NCBI GenBank assembly: GCA_029959195.1
Contig: CP114125.1
Location: 1,364,001-1,428,000 of the forward strand
Direction: 5' to 3'
Source of the DNA: Dictyophora rubrovolvata
Lineage: Eukaryota > Basidiomycota > Agaricomycetes > Phallales > Phallaceae
DNA length: 64,000 bases
The stretch's first letter is position 1; each line of letters begins with the position of its first letter. Positions 46,132 through 55,571 of this stretch are shown here, in pieces. The position numbers were made by a program, and so were the translations under genes. The notes beneath the pieces are model-generated. The model was given only the letters and a program-made list of their open reading frames with translations, made no database searches and was not told the DNA's origin.

Positions 46132-46972
46132 ATGAGTTCCATCGTTTCATCAGCCACGGCTACAGCAGCCCATGCAGCTGCAGCAGCTTTGTCGACTACC
46201 CAACAGATTAAGGTAAGTCTTTCGCTAATATCAAATTGTTAATTTGAATTGAAAACACGCACACTACACAACATTTCACACATCCCGCACTCGTTCTAGC
46301 CTGGTTCATCCATTCCTGATGTTGCAGTTAAAGAGAACGCACCTGATAAGTCATTTTCATTGGCCAACTTACCTGGAAAGAACATCCTCGTACGTATTCA
46401 CGATTTCCATGATCAGGTTATCGCAGAAACTGACAAAAAGTGACCTTTGATTGTAGCTCGGTGTTCCCGGTGCTTTCACCACACCCTGTTCTGCTCAAAT
46501 ACCCGAGTACATCCAGCGATACTCGGATTTCACGGGTAAAGGCGTCGCCGGGATTTATGTTATCGCAGTCAACGACGTTTTTGTCACCAAAGCATGGAAG
46601 GAGAAATTAGCGCCTAATGGAACCCGTACGTCGTCGTTTCAGAAACGGGATGGAGTTTCCTGCTTTTTGGGCTGAAGGATTTGACATTCATTTATTTGTA
46701 GCTATTCATTTCATTGCCGATGATCAAGGTATATTTTCAACTCATGTCGGACTAGTATTCGACGCAACTGCGCTTCTGGGAGCACCACGATCCAAGGTGA
46801 GAACATTTCCCGGGTATGGTCTGAGATTGCACTGCCTGACGAGCGTGTGGATAAAATTCTTTAGCGATACGCCATAATCGTCGAAGACAGCAAGGTGAAA
46901 GAGGTCTTTGTCGAGGCTGTTCCCACAGATATTATTGTCACGAAAGCTGACACTCTCTTGAGTAAACTTTGA
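46132..46972 (+). CDS. Atypical (type II/PRX5-like) peroxiredoxin
   Basis: Five exons (46132-46212, 46300-46389, 46457-46625, 46702-46796, 46865-46972) give 180 residues. The thioredoxin-fold peroxidase signature LGVPGAFTTPCSAQIPEY places the peroxidatic Cys at about residue 68. It is followed by GIYVIAVNDVFVTKAW and FIADDQGIF, typical of the AhpC/TSA redoxin-type PRX5 group that reduces hydrogen peroxide and alkyl hydroperoxides with thioredoxin or glutathione. The Ala/Ser/Thr-rich first 25 residues (SSATATAAHAAAAALSTTQQ) could be a short targeting extension, but they lack the arginines of a classical mitochondrial presequence. The C-terminus VTKADTLLSKL ends SKL, a perfect type-1 peroxisomal targeting signal, so peroxisomal import is likely. 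Confidence 0.92.
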
Positions 46973-47408
46973 TGATGATCGTTAAGAATTAGGTAGGAGT
47001 TCTAGAAAAAATTCAAAAAGAAAAGATTATTAGTAACACGGTATGATTTGACTGGAGTATATATAGGATCGTTGTAAACCGACTAGAAATTATGAAATCG
47101 TCGAATTGCGTAATTTTTTGAATTAAGCATAGATTTCCCCAAAAAATGGGTTATCGGATCTATTCCTAGCCAAACTTGCAAGCAGCCAAAAAAAGACAGA
47201 AAAAGCGGAAAATACGGACGAAAGAAAGCACATGTCACAGATGTCACAGTAAGTTCAAAGCGGTGGAAGCCCGTTTGGACGCGGACCGCTTGTGCCAGAC
47301 TCTTTCCGTATTTTCTTCCACATGCATATTCCCACTAGCGGGAGTACTTTAAAAAGGTCATAATTTTATATATCGAGTTCGAAATATTGAGGCCTGCGGG
47401 ATTCAGGA
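46973..47408. other. Intergenic region
   Basis: About 435 bases between two same-strand genes. Nothing is seen apart from A-rich stretches. Confidence 0.5.
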
Positions 47409-48508
47409 ATGGACGGAACTTTTATTGGTATGAGCTTTATCCCAATTTTAGAGAAAAAAATGGGCGATTTATCCTCAGAGTGTCTTGTTTGTAGAACGTT
47501 TAGTTGATGATATGAACGAACTCCTCAAACATCTTTGTCTCCCACTCGTCATCGAGACGCCATACGACCTGACTCCATCATTTCTCCTTGCCATCTTAGA
47601 ATCCATTCTCCAAAACCGTCTCCCCATTTCACCTGAAATCCGTAACTCGACCGCCCAAAAATCAAAAATAGAAATGATGAAAATACTGCTGGGAATCTTG
47701 GAAGATGATATTTTGGAAAAGGACATCGGGTTATCAGAGATTGATCCTAAGAGGCTGGCTGCTGGAGAGTTGGATGAACTTGTTTTTGTAGGACAGGTCT
47801 TGTGCCAGTTGGGTTATGAAACGCTTACGCTTCCAAAACCTTCCGATAGTGAAGATAAGAAGAAAACCGAGGAAGAAGCTCGACCAACCATTCGGCCCTC
47901 ATCGCGAGCCAACACTAGCTCTAACACGGTTGACTCGAGCTACGAAGAATCAGAAACGGCGCCTACCTCTATCTTCGACGGTTCAGCCACACCGACAGCA
48001 CACCATCCATCACCATCTTCAAGACCCAAATGCATCCATCAACTCGAGTTTCCCGAGTTTCCTGAGTTTTCCTTCGGCGAAAGTATACACGATGGCTCAG
48101 GTGAGAATAAGGGAGGGACACCTCAAAGCCTGTTCAATTGCTCTATAGAATGCCGCAGTATTCCGAATTTGGACAATTCTGGGACAACTCGGTCTAGTGC
48201 TGGCATTCGACATGAAGGTCTGTTAAGGAGAGTCTCGGAGTTGGAGGAAATACGGGAATTTGAATCCAGACAGAGTCGTTTTTCAATGGTGCGTTTTACA
48301 TCCCATTCAGTGGATATTGATGACGCCAACGTTCCTTGATCAGCCCTCTCCACTACCGCTACCACGAGAACCTCCCAAAAAACACAATCCGAATAAATAC
48401 ATGTATCCTACACAATACACTCAAGCTTTACTCCGTGAGCGGGCAGAGCTCCTCGAAGAATTGGCACGTCTCAAATTAATCAGGGCTTCCAAATTTATTC
48501 ATTCTTGA
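47409..48508 (+). CDS. Hypothetical protein with possible CH-like (DUF5745/CEP95-type) N-terminus
   Basis: Three exons (47409-47427, 47495-48288, 48344-48508) give 325 residues. The first is tiny (MDGTFI); the chosen acceptors keep phase. Residues 7-110 are helical and Leu-rich (ERLVDDMNELLKHLCLPL, FLLAILESILQNRLPI, MMKILLGILEDDI, ELVFVGQVLCQLGY). This resembles the calponin-homology-like N-terminal domain of CEP95-type proteins (DUF5745), where a similar run of LYEAILGEK-like helices occurs; that link is from memory and tentative. The middle is disordered and Ser/Thr/Pro-rich. The end (QALLRERAELLEELARLK) is a short coiled coil. A cytoskeletal or spindle-pole role would fit the fold but is not shown. 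Confidence 0.6.
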
Positions 48509-48677
48509 TTTTTTGTTATCGTTATCACTTGCTGTCCTTTTGTCGCTCTCTTACTGTTGTTGTATAGTGTGATTTTCTTGTTTTGCTGTGTTCTTCTGTT
48601 TTTTTTGGTCACGTTTTCATCGATGTATGGAAGTGCTAGTATTTCAACGAAGACATGTAGCTAATAGTACATCCAAT

Positions 48678-49156
48678 TCAATTGCCATTCGTAGCTTTTT
48701 CCAACTCAGCAGCGTACTGCTTCGGGGTCAATGTTTTCTAAATAAAAAATCATAAGCTGGTTAATAAAACTGTATGATGTCCGTGCTTTTTTCACCTGTG
48801 AAAACGCGTGCAGCTGAGCAATCTGGGTTTTGAGCAGTTCATTAACTAGATTTTTTTTTTTTCGTTTCAGCGGCAGGAGCTGAAGAAAGAGGCCAAAGAC
48901 TGTTAACGATGGGATCTACGTACTCATGCGATGTCTAGCCAATGTTGTCTTCCCTTCGAAGGCCTATCAAAACATGCTAATCAGGACAACCCACATTTGA
49001 AGAACAAAGTGATTTTTCCAACCGCTGACGTACCTCACTAACGATGAGTACAGCATAACTATCACCGCATCCACTGGATTGATCCACTACATCCAGATGA
49101 GATACAGGAATGACATTCTTCAGAGCCTCTTCGAGATCTTTTTGCGAAATGGGCAT
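48678..49156 (-). CDS. FRA2: BolA-like protein, Fra2/BOLA2 type
   Basis: Four short exons on the minus strand (49156-49034, 48963-48924, 48845-48796, 48737-48678) encode 90 residues. The sequence runs MPISQKDLEEALKNVIPVSH, then VVDQSSGCGDSYAVLIVSE, FEGKTTLARHRMIN, QLHAFSQKTLTPKQY. This is the complete BolA fold of the cytosolic BOLA2/Fra2 group. The Cys of GCG and the His of LHAFSQKT correspond to the residues that share an iron-sulfur cluster with a monothiol glutaredoxin (Grx3/4 type), used for iron sensing and cluster delivery. No targeting peptide is seen, in line with a cytosolic form. A 40-base and a 50-base exon explain why no long frame shows here. Confidence 0.9.
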
Positions 49157-49939
49157 TTTCTGAAGAGAAGGAGAGAGAGAAGTGGGGGTTGGTAAAGAGA
49201 TGATGATAGATCGTACGTGTGGTTTATCTGATAAGAGGTTTCATGTTTAATCTGGATTACTTAACGTGCTTGTGGCCCTTCTCACGCTCGTCGCTCGTGC
49301 TCGTTGGCATTTGCACCTTAAAAACTAACAGAGGTGTACGATGTCGCAACTAGCGGTTATGGTTTAGATAGAACTTGTTATTTAGTGCTCGAAATATAGA
49401 GCTTTATATACAAAATTATAAATATGAAAAAGGTAAAAACTAACTGCCGGGATTTATAATATTTTACTAAGACTTAACTAATGCGTCGTCGGCGACGACG
49501 CAATATTAATTTGACTGTTAGCCGGCGACTCCGATACCAACATACGACGACGGGTGTGAGAAGAAGAAGAAAAAATGGTGTGAAATATCGTGATTGTTGT
49601 GAAATTGCGTGTTTTTAGGGGGTACCAGTGTCGTGGGAAGCGGTGTTTGTGATGGGGTGTGATTCATTGCGAGCCTATGAAATGGGGTGGTTACAAAAAA
49701 CTATAGCAAATAGGGTGTTCGACTATGTATGGAGGAGACATCATTATCAGATACTAATTGTTCAGTTCCAAAATAAACATAAATAGGCGAGTTAAGAGTA
49801 TAAGTTATCCAATTCTGACCTTCCCACACTAGATCCTGTGCTCACTCCTTTTTGTTGCCATTGCCAAGGTAGCTATTTTACTGGCAGTTGAGATAAAGAC
49901 CTGCAATATCGGGCATCATGGTAATCAATTTCCAATATT
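49157..49939. other. Intergenic region
   Basis: About 780 bases between two minus-strand genes. Promoter of the BolA gene and 3' region of the UNC-50 gene. Nothing further is recognised. Confidence 0.5.
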
Positions 49940-51131
49940 CTACCCAAAATACTTCTCCAGGAAGATCTTAGGTACATTTATCCCTGACAGCGTTAACGCG
50001 TAGACGCAGATGAGTGGAAGGAGTAGGAAAAGTATAGCTTCCGTTCGGTATAGAAAAGGAAGACTTGACAGGCCGAAATACACTCCTATTATGTACTGTC
50101 CAAATCTGCCGAATAAGAAGATAGACGTGCCTTAGTGCCCAACTGTAATGATCTTTTAGGATTTAACAAGAAACTTACGCAACGAGGTATATCGTATTCC
50201 CAAGGAACAGGCACACCCAATAACTTCGCGTGATCACTGCAACCAACAAAGCCTGCACAACTCCAAGCGTGAGGAAGGATGGGAAGAATGCATTAATAGC
50301 TATATCAAACGCGTATGCGTATTCAACATAGTTTGATTCGAAAGATCCTGGTACCCCTTCCCCTCCTGTTGTCGCCGAGCCGGGGCGTCCCGCTCCTATT
50401 GTTGCCGCTCTTGCTGCTGGTATCCGAAAGAGAATGTTTGCGAAAAAGTATAGGAATGCTGCAACGAGGATGCTTGATAGAAAGAAGTCTCGGAAGACCA
50501 TTGTTAGGGCTAGTGTCAGGGCGTGGGAAGGGGAGAGGGTATAGACTATTGACCATAGAATGGAAACGACTGGTTGAGACAAAGGAAAGAAATTAGCGTC
50601 TGGCTACATAATGAATGAGAAAAAAAGACTCGCAAACTGTGCATCCACCTATGAGAACGAGAATAGCGGGGTCGTCTCTTGCCCATGTGTTCTTGGTCTC
50701 TTGAATAACATGTACGTGAATAACGAGAAAGATGGAGATAACATACTCAGAACATACGCTTATGAAGATAAAGAAGCTTATACCTGATAAGTATCAGCAT
50801 AAGCCTTCTACGAATCGACGCAACTCGGATTCCAGTACTTACACCTTTCTTGGCGCAACACAAAGATAAGTCAACTGCCATGCTGCCATCTCATAGTCCT
50901 ACAACAATAGGAAAACTATCAAAACCTGAGAACACCCTAAAACGACGGAGAAATAAACAACAAAAAACGCACCATTTGTTGAAACTTGTGTAGTCTTTTG
51001 AATATCGGAGGGAGCTTCCATGTCGACACTGGAGAGATCAGCCCAGATATCGAAAGTCCAGTTGGACCTGGGTGGTTGTGGTTTGGAAATGTGGACATTG
51101 ATAACGGGAAAGGGTTGCCAGGTGAGACCAT
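49940..51131 (-). CDS. UNC50: UNC-50 family Golgi membrane protein (Gmh1-like)
   Basis: A multi-exon minus-strand gene from ATG 51131 to TAG 49940. The N-terminus (MVSPGNPFPLSMST) leads to PPIFKRLHKFQQM, spliced to DYEMAAWQLTYLCVAPRK, then an exon with TKNTWARDDPAILVLI, then VVSILWSIVYTLSP, FRDFFLSSILVAAFLYFF, EYAYAFDIAINAFFPSFLTL, YWVCLFLGNTIYLVA and finally FGQYIIGVYFGLSSLPFLYR ending KIFLEKYFG. These match UNC-50 proteins block by block, including the WARDDPA and GNT motifs, and show about five to six membrane spans. The family works in the Golgi/ER (Gmh1 interacts with Gea Arf-GEFs in yeast; UNC-50 is needed for nicotinic receptor trafficking in worms). The small exon between APRK and TKNTW is uncertain. 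A proline/glycine-containing insert (RPGSATTGGEGVPG) lies in the loop before EYAYAFD. Confidence 0.9.
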
Positions 51132-51430
51132 CACATACGTTCTTATTTTCGATGGTTTGTCGAAGTCGACGTTCTTTGAACTTTCTAGCGTGCACTGCGT
51201 GCGGCACGCCTTGGAGGTGCTATGCCGACGGAGCTCGAATTTGACTTGCAGGAGCCGGAGCTTCCGAAGCGTGAGCGCTTATCTTTCAGTTCTTGTACAA
51301 CTTTTGAAGAATGTTTTTGGATATAAATTAGTAACCAAGAACGTAGAATGTGGGATCTTAAGGTGAATGAGTCCGTATACTATTACAAAAACTAGCTCGA
51401 GAAGATGCTTATCACAGCATAGCCTAGTTT

Positions 51431-52844
51431 CTACTCGAGCTCGGCTCGGACACTCCGGAGGTCTGCATTGGCAACGGGCTCACTCATAATATCAAACCGT
51501 ATTTTCCCTATCCAGTAAGTGTATCTGTTTCGATCGCTATCTGAACTGTCTCTCAGGCTTCTTAGATTGAGAATCAACCGGCCTCCCTACAAATCTTCAG
51601 AGCTGCCGCCTGCGTCAATTACGGCCAATGAAAATCTTACTGTTATCCCAACAAGTACAATAGCTGGCCTGTGAACGGAATACTTCTCGTTAGTATTGTC
51701 AAAGAAGATAGGGGTACTTGCAAGTTTGCACACATTATTATCGGCAGACTAGCAATCCGAAAAGTGGAAGCGATAAAAACTACTGTGGTGAGGGAAAATC
51801 ATGGTGCGTTCGGGTTTTGATATATAACATTGATAATCTCACCGAAAAGATGGATGAAAACCCAAAAACCATCTCTAATGAAAATGTAACAAATGCGGGA
51901 TAAACCCCTTGTTTTCCAAGAAGTAACTGTTAGCTTGATGAACCTTCGGCATTTTCAGTTAAATAAGAGATAAGTCTATGAAACACGGTACCTTACTATG
52001 ACCAAGGTGAAAAGAACACTGTGGAAAATTAACTCGGATATCCTAGAATATAACAATTGATTAGAAAATTGCGTTTCAACTGCAAGTATTACCATATGTC
52101 ATATCCAAAGCGAGGAAGGCCTACGGTAACGCATTCTCCAATGACACCTTGTACCAAGAATGTGGTAGTTTGAATGATTGGCAGTTCCTTGGAATATATA
52201 ACCGCAAAAACCAGGAATGCTACGCTATTTAATAGCCAGAGAATCACCAGACCAACTGGAAGTTTCCGATTTCTTTCGTAGAAGGCAAAGACTAAATTCA
52301 TTAAGGTAAAGACTGTACACCGCAAAGACATTAGTCATACGTACTCCGATAAACAAGTAGTGCATCCATGGTGCTTATCAACAAGACGCCGCCCACCGAG
52401 AAAAAATACGTATAGATGCGACAAATATTATCTGAAACCGGCCTTGGCTTACTATGACGGATATTCTAGGTGAAAACTGGTCAGTTGAGATTACACAAAA
52501 GTGAAATAAGCATCTATTCACTTAGATAAGCTCAAGGCTAGATATCTGATAATAAAGAAAAGATAATTCACAACACATGGTGGAGATCTAAAACCAAATT
52601 AACCAATGGGAAGATCAACGCATGTGAAATGAGGGGGGAGGGGGGTTACGATACCTCCAAATTAGGCTAGCTCTATTTCTTGGTCATAAGTGATTATCGT
52701 ATCCCATATCAAGAGGGCGGCGACAGAAGCTAACAATGAAATCAATAATTGATCAAAGTAATTTTGCAAGAGGCGACCTTGAGATAGATATGAATTGTAG
52801 TAAGACTTCACTAAGGCTTGGGGAACAGGGGGGTTCACGTTCAT
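51431..52844 (-). pseudogene. DUF6533 family gene, copy E, broken
   Basis: Near-twin of copy F (MNVNPPVPQALVKSYYNSYL, SVAALLIWDTIITYDQE). At the end of exon 2, where copy F reads GAGCTAATTTGG, copy E reads GAGCTAGCCTAATTTGG. The five extra bases shift the frame and create a stop after IELA. The rest still reads well (FAFYERNRKLPVGLVILW, GECVTVGLPRFGYDIW) and the tail (YTYWIGKIRFDIMSEPVA) runs to TAG at 51431. A 204-base insertion one base upstream of the ATG also separates the gene from its TATA box. Both changes suggest a dead copy, with little decay since. Confidence 0.8.
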
Positions 52845-52845
52845 G

Positions 52846-53049
52846 TGTAACAACAGCTAGGGTAATATAGTTTATATTACGAGCAGAAGAATATAGCTAA
52901 AGAGTTCAAGGCGAAACCTTGAACGTTAGATATGTACAGAAAAGAATGAAAAAGGAACAGCTCACCTAAAGAGTTCAAGGCGAGTGTGTGACTAAGCTAA
53001 AACTATCTACACAAGCGCTCACACTTAGTGGCGCTGTCTATCTTCAACA
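52846..53049. mobile_element. Short insertion, possibly a solo LTR
   Basis: The 204 bases are absent at the same place in copies F and G. The segment starts TGTAACAACAGC and ends CTTCAACA (TG...CA termini, as in LTRs), and is flanked by ATG on both sides (52843-52845 and 53050-53052), a shorter duplication than the usual 5 bp. Inside, CTAAAGAGTTCAAGGCGA occurs twice (about 52894 and 52968). No full-length partner is in the window, so the family is unknown. Confidence 0.5.
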
Positions 53050-54112
53050 ATGTGGCTGGTCAAAAATATAAAGAACGAATTGTGAACCAGCCCGATTTAT
53101 AGGGAAAAAAATAAGATTCGGAGGAAATCACGAGCGCTCGGAAACATGAGTTTCCGAAACTTAAATTGTTGAGGGCGAGGACGAGCTATGAGGAAAATGC
53201 CAAGACAGACACTTTACCCCGAATCGTACAGTCTCTACATGACGTTCAAGTTGCCGCCATGCTTGGATCCTCTTGTATGCGCGATCCTCGGAGAGAAATA
53301 TTTATAGAGGCCAACGTCAAGATTTATCCGACGCATCCGTAGGGGTCGTCACCGTACAGTATACGGATACGGTCGTAGACGGATCTCCCAGAAAACGTAT
53401 TTAGTACAAAAGCAAATATTGGAGCATCATTGTCAATGATCAATGATCTGGGAATATGTTCCATCTAATTTTAGCTTGATCCGGAGGCTTCAGAAGCCTC
53501 CAGACCGGACTGAAATTGGATGGAGCACATCCCCTGATCACTGCCAGTGATAAGCCAAGTTTGGCTTGGATACACTCATATGGACGTCCGAATTCTGCCT
53601 TACTTGATTAGTAAGGCTCCGGAGGCACTGGTTGAATGGATTGCGACCCCTAAGTCTTGTCCTTCCCCTTCCCCTACATTTTGATCGCAGTTTTCAGCTT
53701 TTCCAGTTCATTTTGCTTGGTTACCACTCCATTTCGACATTTAGATATTCCCCCTTTCCTAATTTGTTCTTTTCTTCGTTCATTTTCGATGCTTTAGTTC
53801 CTCGGTCTTAGCCCAGAACAAGACCCCGCTTTTCTTAGTTCTTAGTATAACAAATGAAACCTCGAAGACACTCATGGATTTGTATAAAATGCGTCGTTTC
53901 GGTCGCAAAAGAATAACAATGTTTGTACCCATCCAAACTCATAGTAATAGTTTCACCCAAAGTCACTCGCGGAATAGTGTAAAATCATAAGGTAAAGAAG
54001 TCCTTATACTACTACAAAAACTAGCTCGCGCGAAAGAGTCTGATGCGCAACTGCACTTTCGTCGCTTATTAGTACGAGGATGGGGGGGATCCGGAAATTC
54101 TGCTGCATGACC
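53050..54112. other. Upstream region of copy E and border of unit 2
   Basis: Contains the displaced TATA box of copy E and about 800 bases that recur upstream of copy F (for example GGATTGCGACCCCTAAGTCT at about 53639 and 56092). No other gene is recognised. The start of duplication unit 2 is near 53969. Confidence 0.6.
53096..53101 (-). promoter_or_regulatory. TATA box, DUF6533 copy E (displaced)
   Basis: TATAAA on the minus strand in the same sequence context as in copy F (CGAACTAATT-like stretch and GAACCAGC), but 257 bases from the ATG instead of about 50 because of the 204-base insertion. Confidence 0.55.
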
Positions 54113-55521
54113 TCAGAGCTCGACACTCCGGAGGTCTGCATTGGCAACGGGCTCACTCATAATATCAAACCGTATTTTCCCTATCCAGTAAGTGTATCTG
54201 TTTCGATCGCTATCTGATTTGTTTCCCAAACTTCTTAGATTGAGAATCAACCGGCTTCCCTACAAATCGTCAGAACTGCCGCCTGCGTCAATTATGGCCA
54301 GTAAATCTTTTAATACTTACTGTCATCCCAACGAGTAAAATAGCTGGTCTGGGAATTGAATGCTTCTCGTTAATATTATCAAAGAAGATAGGAGTACCTG
54401 CAAGTTTACACACATTATTATCGGCAGACCAGCGAATCGAAGGGTGGAAGCGATAAAGATTACTGTGAGGAAGAGTCGTGATGCGTTCGGGTTTTGATCT
54501 AACACATTGATAATCTCACCGAAAAGATGGATAAAGACCCAAAATCCATCTCGAGTGAAAATGTAACAAATGCGGGATATACCCAATGTTTTCCAAGAAG
54601 CAACTGTTAGCTTGATGAACCTTCGGTATTTTCAGTTAAATAATAGATAAGTCTACTATGAAACACGGTACTTTGCTATGACCAAGGTGAGAAGAATACT
54701 GTGGAAAATTAACTCGGATATCCTGGAATATTGAATTTAACCGGAAAATTGTGTTTCAACTACAAGTATTACCATAGGTTATATTTGATGCGAGGAAAGC
54801 CTACGACAACGCATTCTCCAATGACACCTTGTGCCAATGTGGTAGTGTGAATGATTGGTAGGTCCCTGGCACAAAAAACCACAAAAACCAGTAATGGTAT
54901 GCTAGTCGCTAGCCAGAGAATGACTAGACCAACTAAGACTCTCCGATTTCTCTCGTAGAATGCAAAAACTAAATTCATTGAGGTAAGGGTGGTATGTCAA
55001 AAAGACATTAGTTATAAACGTACTCCGATAAATAAGTAGTGCATCCATGGTGATTATCAACAACACGTTTCCCACCCCCGAAAAATACGTATAGATACGA
55101 CAAATATCATTTCTCTGAAACCGGCCTTGGTTTACTATGACGGATATTCTAGGTGAAAACTGGTCAGTTGAGATTACACAGAAGTGAAATGAGCGTCTAT
55201 TCACATAGATAAGCTCAAGGCTAGATATCTGATAATAAAGAAGAGATAATTCACGACACAGTGTGGAGATCTAAAACAAAATTAACCAATGGGAAGATCA
55301 ACGCATGTGAGATGAGGGGGTTATAACGATGCTAACCTCCAAATTAGCTCTATTTCTTGGTCATAAGTGATTATCGTATCCCATATCAAGAGGGCGGCGA
55401 CAGAAGCTAACAATGAAATCAATAATTGATCAAAGTAATTTTGTAGGAGGCGACCTTGAGATAGATATGAATTGTGGTAAGACTTCACTAAGGCTTGGGG
55501 AACAGGGGGGTTCACGTTCAT
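54113..55521 (-). CDS. DUF6533 family membrane protein, copy F
   Basis: The intact member of the tandem group. ATG at 55521 (MNVNPPVPQALVKSYHNSYL); exon 1 ends LSQ; exon 2 reads ASVAALLIWDTIITYDQE then IELIWR; exon 3 HCVVNYLFFIIRYLALSLS. Next come ISVIVNQGRFQRNDICRIY, YFSGVGNVLLI, DALLIYR, FAFYERNRRVLVGLVILWL, GECVVVGFPRIKYNLW, an ISELIFHSILL exon, and RICYIFTRDGFWVFIHLFG. The tail is SRLILNLRSLGNKSD, YTYWIGKIRFDIMSE, ending SVEL before TGA at 54113. All junctions keep phase; the exon-3 donor needs the acceptor inside TTTTCACCTAG, as in copies A and H. Roughly seven hydrophobic segments. Confidence 0.75.
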
Positions 55522-55565
55522 GTTGCTGGTCAAAAATATAAAGAACGAATTGTGAACCAGCTCGA

Positions 55566-55571
55566 TTTATA
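55566..55571 (-). promoter_or_regulatory. TATA box, DUF6533 copy F
   Basis: TATAAA on the minus strand, about 50 bases before the ATG at 55521, in a block also conserved upstream of copies E and G (GAACCAGCTCGATTTATAGG on the plus strand). Confidence 0.55.

Larger units (their letters stand above)
51315..53968 (-). repeat. Segmental duplication unit 1 (carries copy E)
   Basis: First of three tandem units, each made of left-border sequence, a DUF6533 gene and its promoter. The left border TTTTTGGATATAAATTAGTA also begins unit 3 at about 57368. Near 51362-51400, AAACTAGCTCG and the AAGTCCGTATAC-like block recur at about 53991 and 57420. Confidence 0.75.

Noticed and set aside
50315-51366. Plus-strand frames across the UNC-50 gene
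   Set aside because: They are antisense to exons that match UNC-50 block by block.
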